From positions 1-64,000 of the forward strand of contig DATFOK010000102.1 in the NCBI GenBank assembly GCA_035265665.1: a DNA stretch of 64,000 bases, written 5' to 3'. Made by a program: the position numbers and the translations under genes. The notes beneath the pieces are model-generated. The model saw only the letters and a list, made by a program, of their open reading frames with translations, was not told where the DNA came from and searched no databases. This document shows positions 58,092 to 64,000 of the stretch, piece by piece. Position 1 is the stretch's first letter; every line of letters begins with the position of its first letter. This DNA is from DASUPK01 sp035265665. Lineage in GTDB: Bacteria > Actinomycetota > Thermoleophilia > Solirubrobacterales > 70-9.

Positions 58092-59049
58092 TGTCCTTCT
58101 CCTCTCCCTTTACGGCGACGGTCTGATCCGCTCGCCATCCGATTTTCACCTTCCGGCCGCGCTGACCCTGCACCTCCGAGGAGGTGGTTTCCTGGTTCTG
58201 GCGGACGACTTGAAGTTCCCCTCCTGCCTCGAGGTCGACGAGGTAACGGGTGACCATGCCGGCGTAGGAGACGTCCCTGATCGTCCCCTCCTCGATGTGA
58301 AGCCCGCTGGGAGCCGCGCCGTTCTCGACGATGAAGATCTTCTCCGGGCGGACGGTGAAGCGCCGCCCGTCACGTTCGAGCAGGTTCGAGACTCCAACGA
58401 AGCCCGCGACGAACGCGTTGTCGGGGCGCTCGTAGATCTCGGTGGGGGCCCCGACCTGCTCGACCCGGCCATCGTTGAAGACGGCGATCCGGTCGGACAT
58501 CGTCAGCGCCTCCTCCTGGTCGTGGGTCACGTAGATGAAGGTGATCCCGACCTCAGCCTGGATCGTGTTGAGCTCGACCTGCATCTGTTCGCGCAGCTTC
58601 AGATCGAGCGCCCCGAGCGGCTCGTCGAGGAGGAGGACCCGGGGCTCGTTGACAATCGCCCGCGCCAGCGCGACGCGCTGCTGCTGGCCACCGGAGAGCT
58701 GGTTGGGCTTGCGCTGCTCGTAGCCCGCCAGCCGCACCGTGGCCAGGGCCTCGGAGGCCCGGCGACGCCGCTCCTCCTTGCCGACGCCCTTCACCCTAAG
58801 TCCGTACTCGACGTTCTCGCCCACGCTCATGTGGGGGAAGAGCGCGTAGTCCTGGAAGACCGTGTTGACCGATCGGACGTAGGGTGGCTGCCCGGTGACG
58901 TCCTGGCCGCCAAGCTCGACCCTGCCGGTGTCGGGCTCCTCGAACCCGGCGATCATCCGCAGGGTCGTGGTCTTGCCCGACCCCGACGGCCCGAGCAGGG
59001 TGAAGAACTCCCCGCGCTTCACCTCGAGGTCGAGTGAGTCGACGGCCAC
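58078..59049 (-). CDS. potA: Polyamine-type ABC transporter ATPase (PotA-like), system 2
   Basis: 323 residues from the only canonical start (GTG 59049). Walker A GPSGSGKTTT, signature LSGGQQQRVALAR, Walker B VLLLDEPLGALD and H-loop VTHDQEEA are intact, with a C-terminal TOBE-type domain. The GTG excludes the A-loop strand VRLVGVSKRYGEVV, which is encoded in frame just upstream and is needed for adenine stacking. The frame stays open to 59175 but has no ATG, GTG or TTG before a stop at 59179-59181; an ATC at 59175 is the first codon. Either a non-standard start is used or a base is wrong. Heads the potA-D-B-C unit. Confidence 0.8.
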   Translation of the reverse strand: MAVDSLDLEVKRGEFFTLLGPSGSGKTTTLRMIAGFEEPDTGRVELGGQDVTGQPPYVRSVNTVFQDYALFPHMSVGENVEYGLRVKGVGKEERRRRASEALATVRLAGYEQRKPNQLSGGQQQRVALARAIVNEPRVLLLDEPLGALDLKLREQMQVELNTIQAEVGITFIYVTHDQEEALTMSDRIAVFNDGRVEQVGAPTEIYERPDNAFVAGFVGVSNLLERDGRRFTVRPEKIFIVENGAAPSGLHIEEGTIRDVSYAGMVTRYLVDLEAGGELQVVRQNQETTSSEVQGQRGRKVKIGWRADQTVAVKGEEKDSEQI

Positions 59050-59220
59050 GACCTCCCCGTAGCGCTTGCTGACCCCGACCAGGCGAACGTCAGCGGGGTC
59101 GGGCGTCCCTCCCGAGTCAGGCGCAGTCTCACTGCTTGCGGGCGTCGCGGCTACCGCCGCCTCCGTCTCCTCGATCGCTCAGCGGGTCGGTTGTGCGCAC
59201 CGTATAACGCCGGTGTGCAC

Positions 59221-59240
59221 CTAGGTATAGCCGAGCCTAA
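59221..59240 (-). promoter_or_regulatory. Weak iron-box-like site upstream of potA system 2
   Basis: On the minus strand TTAGGCTCGGCTATACCTAG resembles the DtxR/IdeR box (TTAGGTTAGSCTAACCTAA) in its left half and arms, but the arm spacing is one base longer and several centre bases differ. It lies about 45 bp before the open frame of the ATPase gene, beside a TATACG -10-like box. Listed only as a weak candidate. Confidence 0.22.
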
Positions 59241-59311
59241 CCCTGCCTCGCCAGGCCAGAGTGGCCAATCTTGCCCGGGAGGCTTGTACTTCCCGACTTC
59301 TACGTTCGGGA

Positions 59312-59908
59312 CTAGAAGCCGGGGTAGTACTTCTGCGTGAAGCCGAGCGGCCTGCGCTTCTTCTTGCGCCAGCGCGGACCCGAGCCCTGGTTCCAGCGAT
59401 CGCCGCCGGAGGAGGTATCGAAGCGCTTGCCGGCGATGATCATGTAGACGTGGCTGGCGTTGCCGTAGACGGTGATCCAGCGGCCCTTGCCGGGGGCGCC
59501 CCAGCTCGAGGCCAGTCCGCCCGACGTCATCGGGCTTGCCAGCAGGCCGGCGGCGTGCAGGACATAGCTCACGGCGCCGGAGCAGTCGTAGCCGCTGTCG
59601 AAGAAGGTGCGGTGCCCGCCGCCCCAGCGATAGGGCATGGTGTGGATCGCGTTGGCCGCGGCGACCGCGGCCTGGACCTGTGCCGGAGCATCCGCCGGGG
59701 CGACCGCCGTGCCGTCCTTGCGGATCTTCGCCTTTCCGGGAGGCCCAACTGGGGCGGGCGTGGTGGTGGTAGTGGTGGGCGTCGTCGTGCTGCCGGGCGG
59801 GCCCGACCCGCCGGTCTGGGCGGCCGCCGGGACGGCGATCGCCAGCACGGACAGGGTTGTCGCCCCCGCCAATGCGAGGCGCCGCTTGCGGCTAAGTGTG
59901 TGTCGCAT
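59312..59908 (-). CDS. Secreted NlpC/P60-like peptidoglycan hydrolase, paralogue 1
   Basis: 198 residues. Signal peptide (LALAGATTLSVLAIAVPAAA), a Thr/Pro-rich linker (TTTPTTTTTTPAP), then an NlpC/P60-type domain: YRWGGGH, GYDCSGAVSYVLHAAGLL with nucleophile C109, GRWITVYGNASHVYMIIAG with H153, and a C-terminal RFDT...GPRW block. Such enzymes cut cell-wall peptides. ATG with AAGGAGA upstream. Its 5' region is a c-di-AMP riboswitch, so expression should respond to c-di-AMP, as for other actinobacterial wall hydrolases. It is the last of three tandem paralogues. Confidence 0.86.
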   Translation of the reverse strand: MRHTLSRKRRLALAGATTLSVLAIAVPAAAQTGGSGPPGSTTTPTTTTTTPAPVGPPGKAKIRKDGTAVAPADAPAQVQAAVAAANAIHTMPYRWGGGHRTFFDSGYDCSGAVSYVLHAAGLLASPMTSGGLASSWGAPGKGRWITVYGNASHVYMIIAGKRFDTSSGGDRWNQGSGPRWRKKKRRPLGFTQKYYPGF

Positions 59909-59924
59909 CCAACAGTTCTCCTTT

Positions 59925-60066
59925 GCAGGCCTGCGGGGTTAGCTGTCGGGCTAGCGCTGAAGGAGCCTGCGCCCCCACCCTTGCTTCCGGTGGGTTCGCC
60001 CCTGTATCTGGTTCCCCCGCTCCCAGCACCACGTGGTGTTGGGACTCGGCGTAACTGGCGCGGGAC
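59925..60066 (-). promoter_or_regulatory. c-di-AMP riboswitch (ydaO/yuaA class), copy 1
   Basis: On the minus strand the class landmarks occur in order: CGCCGAGTCC, a hairpin of CCCAACACC/GGTGCTGGG, AGCGGGGGAACC, GGGGCGAACCC, GCAGGCTCC, and the near-invariant CCCGACAGCTAACCCCGCAGG. The ATG of the NlpC/P60 gene follows 16 nt after the 3' end, with the Shine-Dalgarno site in between. Boundaries are approximate. Confidence 0.9.
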
Positions 60067-60173
60067 CTTACCAAACGTGAAAGAAGGCTTGCAATCGCCA
60101 TCCGCTCGTTAGTGATTACTCGCACGATCTTTGGGATTCGACGCCTGCGTCGCGCTCCCTGCCCCTAACGCGA

Positions 60174-60205
60174 CGGCGCGGCCCCGGGGAGAAGGAGCCG
60201 CGCCG
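60174..60205 (-). terminator. Strong GC hairpin between paralogue 2 and riboswitch 1
   Basis: CGGCGCGGC (60174-60182) and GCCGCGCCG (60197-60205) pair perfectly around a 14-nt loop, 53 bp after the stop of paralogue 2. There is no T-tract, so rho-independent activity is uncertain. Between it and the riboswitch (60067-60173) I see only a likely promoter zone with no clear boxes. Confidence 0.5.
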
Positions 60206-60257
60206 CGCGCGTCGGGGATGGGAGGAGAGGAGACCTTCCAGCCGCCTCTCGCGGCGA

Positions 60258-60851
60258 CTAGAAGCCTGGGAAATAGCGAACCGCATAGCCGGTGCCCGAG
60301 CGCATGCTCGCCCGCCAGCGCGGGCCCGAGCCCTGGTTGAGGGACTCACCGACGGCGGAGGTGTCGAACCGCAGGCCGGCCACCGTCACGAAGGTGTGGC
60401 TGCGATTGGCGTACACGGTGATCCAGGAGCCGGTCCCTGGGGCGCCCCACCTCATCAGGGGTCCGGAGGCGAGGGGGCTGCGGAGCAGCCCGGCGGCGTG
60501 CAGCACGTAGCTGACCGCGCCGGAGCAGTCGTAGCCCTTCGACTTGAAGCGGCGATGGCCGCCGCCCCAGATGTACGGCTTGGTGTGGATCCGGTTGCCC
60601 GCCTTGATCGCCTTGCGAATCTGACGCGGTGCATTCGCCGGCGGCAGCGCGGTGCCGTCGGGCTGTAGCTGCGCCACGCTCCCGGGAGCGCTGGGAGTCG
60701 TCGTCGGCGTTGTGGGCGTCGTGGTGCTGCCGGGGGGTCCGGCCCCGCCGGTCTGAGCGGTGGCCGGTACCGCTCCCGCGAGCGAAGCCACCAACAGCAG
60801 CCCTGCCAGGCCGAGTTTCTTCCCACCTCCGCTGTGTGTGTATGACCGCAA
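60258..60851 (-). CDS. Secreted NlpC/P60-like peptidoglycan hydrolase, paralogue 2
   Basis: 197 residues. Signal peptide (LGLAGLLLVASLAGAVPATA), Thr/Pro linker (GSTTTPTTPTTTPS), and the NlpC/P60 domain with YIWGGGH, GYDCSGAVSYVLHAAGLL (C109), GSWITVYANRSHTFVTVAG (H152) and SGPRW near the end. TTG start with AAGGAGAA 6 nt upstream. A second c-di-AMP riboswitch precedes it. Close in sequence to paralogues 1 and 3 over the catalytic domain, different in the linker. Confidence 0.86.
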   Translation of the reverse strand: MRSYTHSGGGKKLGLAGLLLVASLAGAVPATAQTGGAGPPGSTTTPTTPTTTPSAPGSVAQLQPDGTALPPANAPRQIRKAIKAGNRIHTKPYIWGGGHRRFKSKGYDCSGAVSYVLHAAGLLRSPLASGPLMRWGAPGTGSWITVYANRSHTFVTVAGLRFDTSAVGESLNQGSGPRWRASMRSGTGYAVRYFPGF

Positions 60852-60867
60852 ACCGTTCTCCTTCGTC

Positions 60868-61003
60868 GGCCTACGGGGTTAGCTGACGGGCTGGCGCTGA
60901 AAGAGCCTGCGCTTCCACCCTCGGTGGATTCGCCCCAACTGCTTCGGTTCCCCCGCTCTCGTCCCGCCGTGGCGGGGACGAGATTCGGCGTTTGGTCGCG
61001 CGG
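60868..61003 (-). promoter_or_regulatory. c-di-AMP riboswitch (ydaO/yuaA class), copy 2
   Basis: Same order of landmarks as copy 1 on the minus strand: CGCCGAATCTC, a hairpin of CGTCCCCGCC/GGCGGGACG, AGCGGGGGAACC, GGGGCGAATCC, GCAGGCTC, CCCGTCAGCTAACCCCGTAGG. It ends 16 nt before the TTG start of paralogue 2. Stem sequences differ from copy 1 while pairing is kept. Confidence 0.9.
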
Positions 61004-61025
61004 AAAGCTAGCAGACGATCCGGAG

Positions 61026-61045
61026 CTGTGAGCAGGTGCTCACAG
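61026..61045 (-). terminator. Perfect inverted repeat after paralogue 3
   Basis: CTGTGAGCA-GG-TGCTCACAG: 9-bp arms and a 2-bp centre, 17 bp beyond the stop of paralogue 3 and just upstream of riboswitch 2. It could be a transcript end or a protein-binding site; the tiny loop and absence of a T-tract leave this open. Confidence 0.4.
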
Positions 61046-61062
61046 AATCCGCGGAATGTGCG

Positions 61063-61647
61063 CTAGAGGCCCGTCCAGTGGCGGACCGCGAAGCCCGTCG
61101 GTGCCCGCAGCGTGTAGCGCCAGCGGGGCCCGCGGCCCTGGTCGATCCACTCACCGCGGGGCGAGGTGTCGTAGCGTAGTCCGGCGATGACCATGTAGGT
61201 GTGGGTCCGGTTGGCGTAGACCGTGATCCAGCTGCCCGGGCCCGGCGAGCCCCACCAGGCGAGCTGACCGGAGACAAGCGGCGAGCGGAGCAGTCCGGCC
61301 GCATGCAGGACGTAGCTGACCGCGCCCGAGCAGTCGTAGCCCTTCGCCTTGAAGCCGCGGTGGCCGCCGCCCCAGATGTAGGTCTTGCGGCGGATCTTGT
61401 TCGCCGCCTTGATCGCGCGGACCACCTGATACGGGGCGCCGGCAGGGACACTCGCCTTGCCGCCGGGGAGCATCGTCGCGGTGTTCGGCGGCGCCGGTGG
61501 CGGCGCGCCCACGGGTGCCCCCGGAACGGGAGTGGTCGTCGTCGTTTCGGTCTGGCCAGCCGCGGGGCTAGCGGCGATCAACGCGCCGGCGAACAGAGCT
61601 CCTGCCAGCCCAAGTCGGCGGCCTTGGCGTGATCGTCGAGACAGCAA
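61063..61647 (-). CDS. Secreted NlpC/P60-like peptidoglycan hydrolase, paralogue 3
   Basis: 194 residues. Signal peptide (LGLAGALFAGALIAASPAAG), a Pro/Thr linker (ETTTTTPVPGAPVGAPPPAP), and the NlpC/P60 domain with YIWGGGH, GYDCSGAVSYVLHAAGLL (C106) and SWITVYANRTHTYMVIAG (H149). TTG start with GGAGGAGGG 5 nt upstream. Unlike the other two, no riboswitch is seen before it; the 128-bp gap to the divergent SDR gene holds no structure I recognise. It is first in the tandem array. Confidence 0.84.
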   Translation of the reverse strand: MLSRRSRQGRRLGLAGALFAGALIAASPAAGQTETTTTTPVPGAPVGAPPPAPPNTATMLPGGKASVPAGAPYQVVRAIKAANKIRRKTYIWGGGHRGFKAKGYDCSGAVSYVLHAAGLLRSPLVSGQLAWWGSPGPGSWITVYANRTHTYMVIAGLRYDTSPRGEWIDQGRGPRWRYTLRAPTGFAVRHWTGL

Positions 61648-61775
61648 TGAATCCCTCCTCCGGTCCCTTCCTCATCGGTCGGAACTGGGCTCCTCCTTGA
61701 GCGCGAGAACGTATCAGAGCAGGGGTTTTCTGTGAGCGGGCCTTAACAAACGTCCAGTGGGATAGGTTGGACTCC

Positions 61776-62582
61776 GTGGAACTCGACGGGAAGAGGGTGC
61801 TGCTCAGCGGCGCCACCGGGGGGCTCGGGCGAGCGATCGCGGAGGGGCTCGCTGATCGAGGGGCGCGCCTGGTGCTGAGCTCGCGCAAGGGCGAGGAACT
61901 GGACCGTCTGGCGCAATCGCTGCCGGGAGCAGACGACCGTCACGAGACGATCGTCGCGGACTTGGCGGAGACCGGTGCCGCCGAAGAGCTGGTCGAGCGA
62001 GCCGGCGACCTCGACGGCATGGTCGCGAACGCCGCCCTGCCCGCGAGCGGGAAGCTCGAGAAATTCAGCTCCGAGGAGGTCCAGCGCGCGATTCGCGTCA
62101 ACTTCGAGTCGCCCATCCTGATGGCGCGTGCGATCGCACCGAGGCTCGCGGAGAAGGGCGAGGGACACCTGGTCTTCATCTCCTCACTCTCTGGCAAAGT
62201 CGGCTCGCCGCGCTCCGCTCTCTACAGCTCGACCAAGTTCGGCCTTCGCGGCTTCGCCTTCGCCCTGCGGGAGGACCTGCACCCCCATGGCGTCGGCGTT
62301 TCGATCGTCTCCCCCGGATTCGTGCGCGAGGCGGGAATGTTTCACGACGCCGGATCCAAGCCGCCGCCGATGATCGGGACGACCACTCCGCAGAAGGTTG
62401 GGCAGGCAGTCGTCCGCGCCATCGAGCGCGACCGCAACGAGATCACTGTGGCACCGATGCGGCAGCGCCTGGTCGCCGAGATCGGCTATCGGCACCCCGA
62501 GTTCGCGGCCCGCGTGCAGCGGCGGGGCGGGGCCGAGCGGATCGCCGAGGAGCTCGCCGAGGGGCAGTCCGACAAGCGCTAG
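61776..62582 (+). CDS. SDR-family oxidoreductase (classical)
   Basis: 268 residues. LLSGATGGLGRAIAEGLADR for the cofactor, MVANAALPASG, active-site Ser in VFISSLSGKVG and a standard YxxxK in SALYSSTKFGLRGFA, then VSIVSPGFVREAG. The C-terminus resembles acyl-lipid/ketone-reducing SDRs such as YqjQ/DltE types. GTG 61776 lies 7 nt after TAGGTT, so leaderless is likely; the frame opens at a TTG three codons earlier. Substrate unknown. Confidence 0.88.
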   Translation: MELDGKRVLLSGATGGLGRAIAEGLADRGARLVLSSRKGEELDRLAQSLPGADDRHETIVADLAETGAAEELVERAGDLDGMVANAALPASGKLEKFSSEEVQRAIRVNFESPILMARAIAPRLAEKGEGHLVFISSLSGKVGSPRSALYSSTKFGLRGFAFALREDLHPHGVGVSIVSPGFVREAGMFHDAGSKPPPMIGTTTPQKVGQAVVRAIERDRNEITVAPMRQRLVAEIGYRHPEFAARVQRRGGAERIAEELAEGQSDKR

Positions 62583-62684
62583 CCGGCTAGCCGCGGGGCC
62601 GGGAGTATGCTCCCGTTCGCGCCGGGATGGCGCGGAGCGCGTTGGAGGGACGCGCGTTCATAGGAACAGGGAATGGAGGGACGG

Positions 62685-64000
62685 ATGCGGAAGCTGGTGT
62701 TGCTGTCGGTGGTGGTCGGGTCGCTGCTGCTCGCGCCGGGCGCGCAGGCCGCGATCACGGATGCCTTCGGCGGGGCGTTGACCTGCACCGAGGCGGGAGA
62801 CGGGGTCCGCGAGTGCGGCGTCGTGAGCAGTGACGGCGGCGCCGGGGTTCGCAGCACCGCTCCGAGCTGGGACGACACCCCGATCGACGTCAAGGTCGCG
62901 TTTCCGCCCGATCCGAGTCCGAGCCCCGACGGCAACTATCCGCTGATCATCTGGGGCCACGGCTACGGCGGGTCGAAGAACGATCTCTCGTTCAGCGCCA
63001 TGCGCCATTACACCGACCGCGGCTACGCCGTCTTCGCCATGACCGCCCGCGGCTTCCATCAGTCCTGCGGCAAGCCCAATGCGATCACCGCGGCCGCGGG
63101 TGCCTGCGACGACGCCGGCTGGATCCACTTGATGGACGACCGCTTCGAGGTGCGGGACGCCCAATTCTTCGCCGGCGAGCTCGCCGACGAGGAGCTCGTC
63201 GACGGCCAGCGCGTTGGCGCCACCGGTGGCTCCTACGGCGGCGGCCTTTCGCTCCAGCTGGCCACGCTCAAGGACCGCGTGATGATGCCGGATGGCAGCG
63301 TCGTCCCCTGGACGAGCCCCGTTGACCATCACCCTATGCGGATCGCGGGTGCGACCCCGAACATCCCGTGGAGCGACCTCGCCTACTCGCTCACTCCGAA
63401 CGGCGGGAAGCTCGACTACGTTGCCGACGCCGCTTACACGGGAAGGATTGGCATCCAGAAGCAGTCCTTCGTGCAAGGCCTCTATCTGTCCGGCCAGGGC
63501 GCCGGCTCTTATTGCGGACAATCCCCATATCCGGCCTGCACCGATTTCCAGTCGGACATCACCGCCTGGAACAACCGGCTGAACGAGGGCGAGCCCTACG
63601 ACGGGGACCCGATGACGACGGCGGTATTCAACGAGATCGAGGCGCACCACTCGGCGTACTACATCGACCACTCCACGCCGCCGGCGCCGTTGCTGATCTC
63701 GAACGGCTTCACGGACGACCTCTTCCCGGCTGACGAGGCGATCGCCTACTACAACCGAATTCGCTCGGAGTACCCGAACGGGCCGATCTCGATGCTGTTC
63801 GGCGACTTCGGCCACATGCGGGCGGCGAACAAGTCCGCCGACGTGACCGCGCTCGGGGATGCCCAGGACGCCTGGCTCGACTTCTACATCAAGGGAAGCG
63901 GCTCGCAGCCGTTCCAGGGAGTCACGTCGTTCGCGATGACCTGTCCTGATTCGCAGCCCTCCGGTGGACCGTTCCAGGCCGGCAGCTGGGCAGGGCTGCA
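62685..64000 (+). CDS. Secreted alpha/beta hydrolase, CocE/NonD-like (partial)
   Basis: At least 438 residues; no stop before the window end. Signal peptide (LVLLSVVVGSLLLAPGAQA), then an alpha/beta hydrolase: LIIWGHGYGGSKNDLSF (oxyanion region), nucleophile elbow GATGGSYGGGLSLQ, ISNGFTDDLFPADEA with the likely acid Asp, and MLFGDFGHMRAAN with the catalytic His. It belongs with the X-Pro dipeptidyl-peptidase/CocE group and keeps the serine elbow missing from the pseudogene at 17.4-18.5 kb. ATG 62685 with GGAGGG 4 nt upstream was chosen; ATG 62673 is the alternative. A GGGAG-TATG-CTCCC hairpin precedes the gene. Confidence 0.84.
   Translation, partial: MRKLVLLSVVVGSLLLAPGAQAAITDAFGGALTCTEAGDGVRECGVVSSDGGAGVRSTAPSWDDTPIDVKVAFPPDPSPSPDGNYPLIIWGHGYGGSKNDLSFSAMRHYTDRGYAVFAMTARGFHQSCGKPNAITAAAGACDDAGWIHLMDDRFEVRDAQFFAGELADEELVDGQRVGATGGSYGGGLSLQLATLKDRVMMPDGSVVPWTSPVDHHPMRIAGATPNIPWSDLAYSLTPNGGKLDYVADAAYTGRIGIQKQSFVQGLYLSGQGAGSYCGQSPYPACTDFQSDITAWNNRLNEGEPYDGDPMTTAVFNEIEAHHSAYYIDHSTPPAPLLISNGFTDDLFPADEAIAYYNRIRSEYPNGPISMLFGDFGHMRAANKSADVTALGDAQDAWLDFYIKGSGSQPFQGVTSFAMTCPDSQPSGGPFQAGSWAGL

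Noticed and set aside
59780..61590. Thr/Pro coding repeats in the NlpC linkers as a CRISPR-like or microsatellite array
   Set aside because: Short low-complexity linker codons within genes; no spacers or regular units.

Overview
High-GC DNA from an actinobacterium, most plausibly the class Thermoleophilia (Solirubrobacterales-like). The signs are three F420/deazaflavin-type oxidoreductases, actinobacterial ydaO-type c-di-AMP riboswitches in front of cell-wall hydrolase genes, an SigF/SigB-type sigma factor with GTTT/GGGTA promoters, and many genes that start 6-8 nt after a TANNNT -10 box, as expected for leaderless mRNAs. The class assignment is an inference from gene content. There is no rRNA operon, phage, transposase or CRISPR array. 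Three tRNA genes (Glu-TTC, Val-TAC, Asp-GTC) are dispersed. Layout: 0-5.4 kb holds the end of an Ino1 synthase gene, a PimA-like glycosyltransferase fused to a PHP phosphoesterase, an iron-sulfur uracil-DNA-glycosylase-like protein, two small proteins and a secreted GH5 glycosidase. 5.4-24 kb is mixed housekeeping and accessory content: a divergent MarR/MFS efflux pair with a clear operator, an F420 luciferase-like oxidoreductase, a TrmA/RlmD-type RNA methyltransferase, an M3-like metallopeptidase, argF, lgt, two Ddn-like proteins, a divergent TetR unit, an FtsH-like protease, a cAMP-binding-like protein, an FAH hydrolase and a cold-shock protein. A decayed CocE/NonD hydrolase gene lies at 17.4-18.5 kb. 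24-33.8 kb has an unusual DnaG-like protein fused to membrane helices, two polytopic membrane proteins, ferritin, an enolase-superfamily protein, a flavodoxin-like reductase and an HxlR-controlled tautomerase/alcohol dehydrogenase pair. 33.9-39.1 kb is a minus-strand nitrogen/arginine block: M20 amidohydrolase, arginine-deiminase-fold hydrolase, Orn/Lys/Arg decarboxylase and aldehyde dehydrogenase. 39.2-41.9 kb is a general-stress sigma module: sigma factor, RsbV-like and RsbW-like proteins, with GTTT/GGGTA promoters facing both ways. 41.9-59 kb holds two complete PotABCD-type uptake systems flanking an operon of class III aminotransferase, PucR regulator, saccharopine-dehydrogenase-like protein, alanine dehydrogenase and aldehyde dehydrogenase. 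It reads as a polyamine/diamine catabolic locus in which pyruvate-dependent transamination could be recycled by alanine dehydrogenase. 59.2-61.7 kb has three tandem NlpC/P60-like secreted proteins, two of them under c-di-AMP riboswitches. 61.7-64 kb has an SDR gene and a secreted alpha/beta hydrolase cut by the window end. Two further themes run through the window. One is a short intergenic stem-loop repeat (five copies) whose stem shows compensatory changes. The other is a set of enzymes or genes that have lost expected parts: a glycosyltransferase without its EX7E glutamates, a UDG-like protein without its catalytic motifs, an SDR without Tyr/Lys, two multi-lesion pseudogenes and two genes with no canonical start codon.
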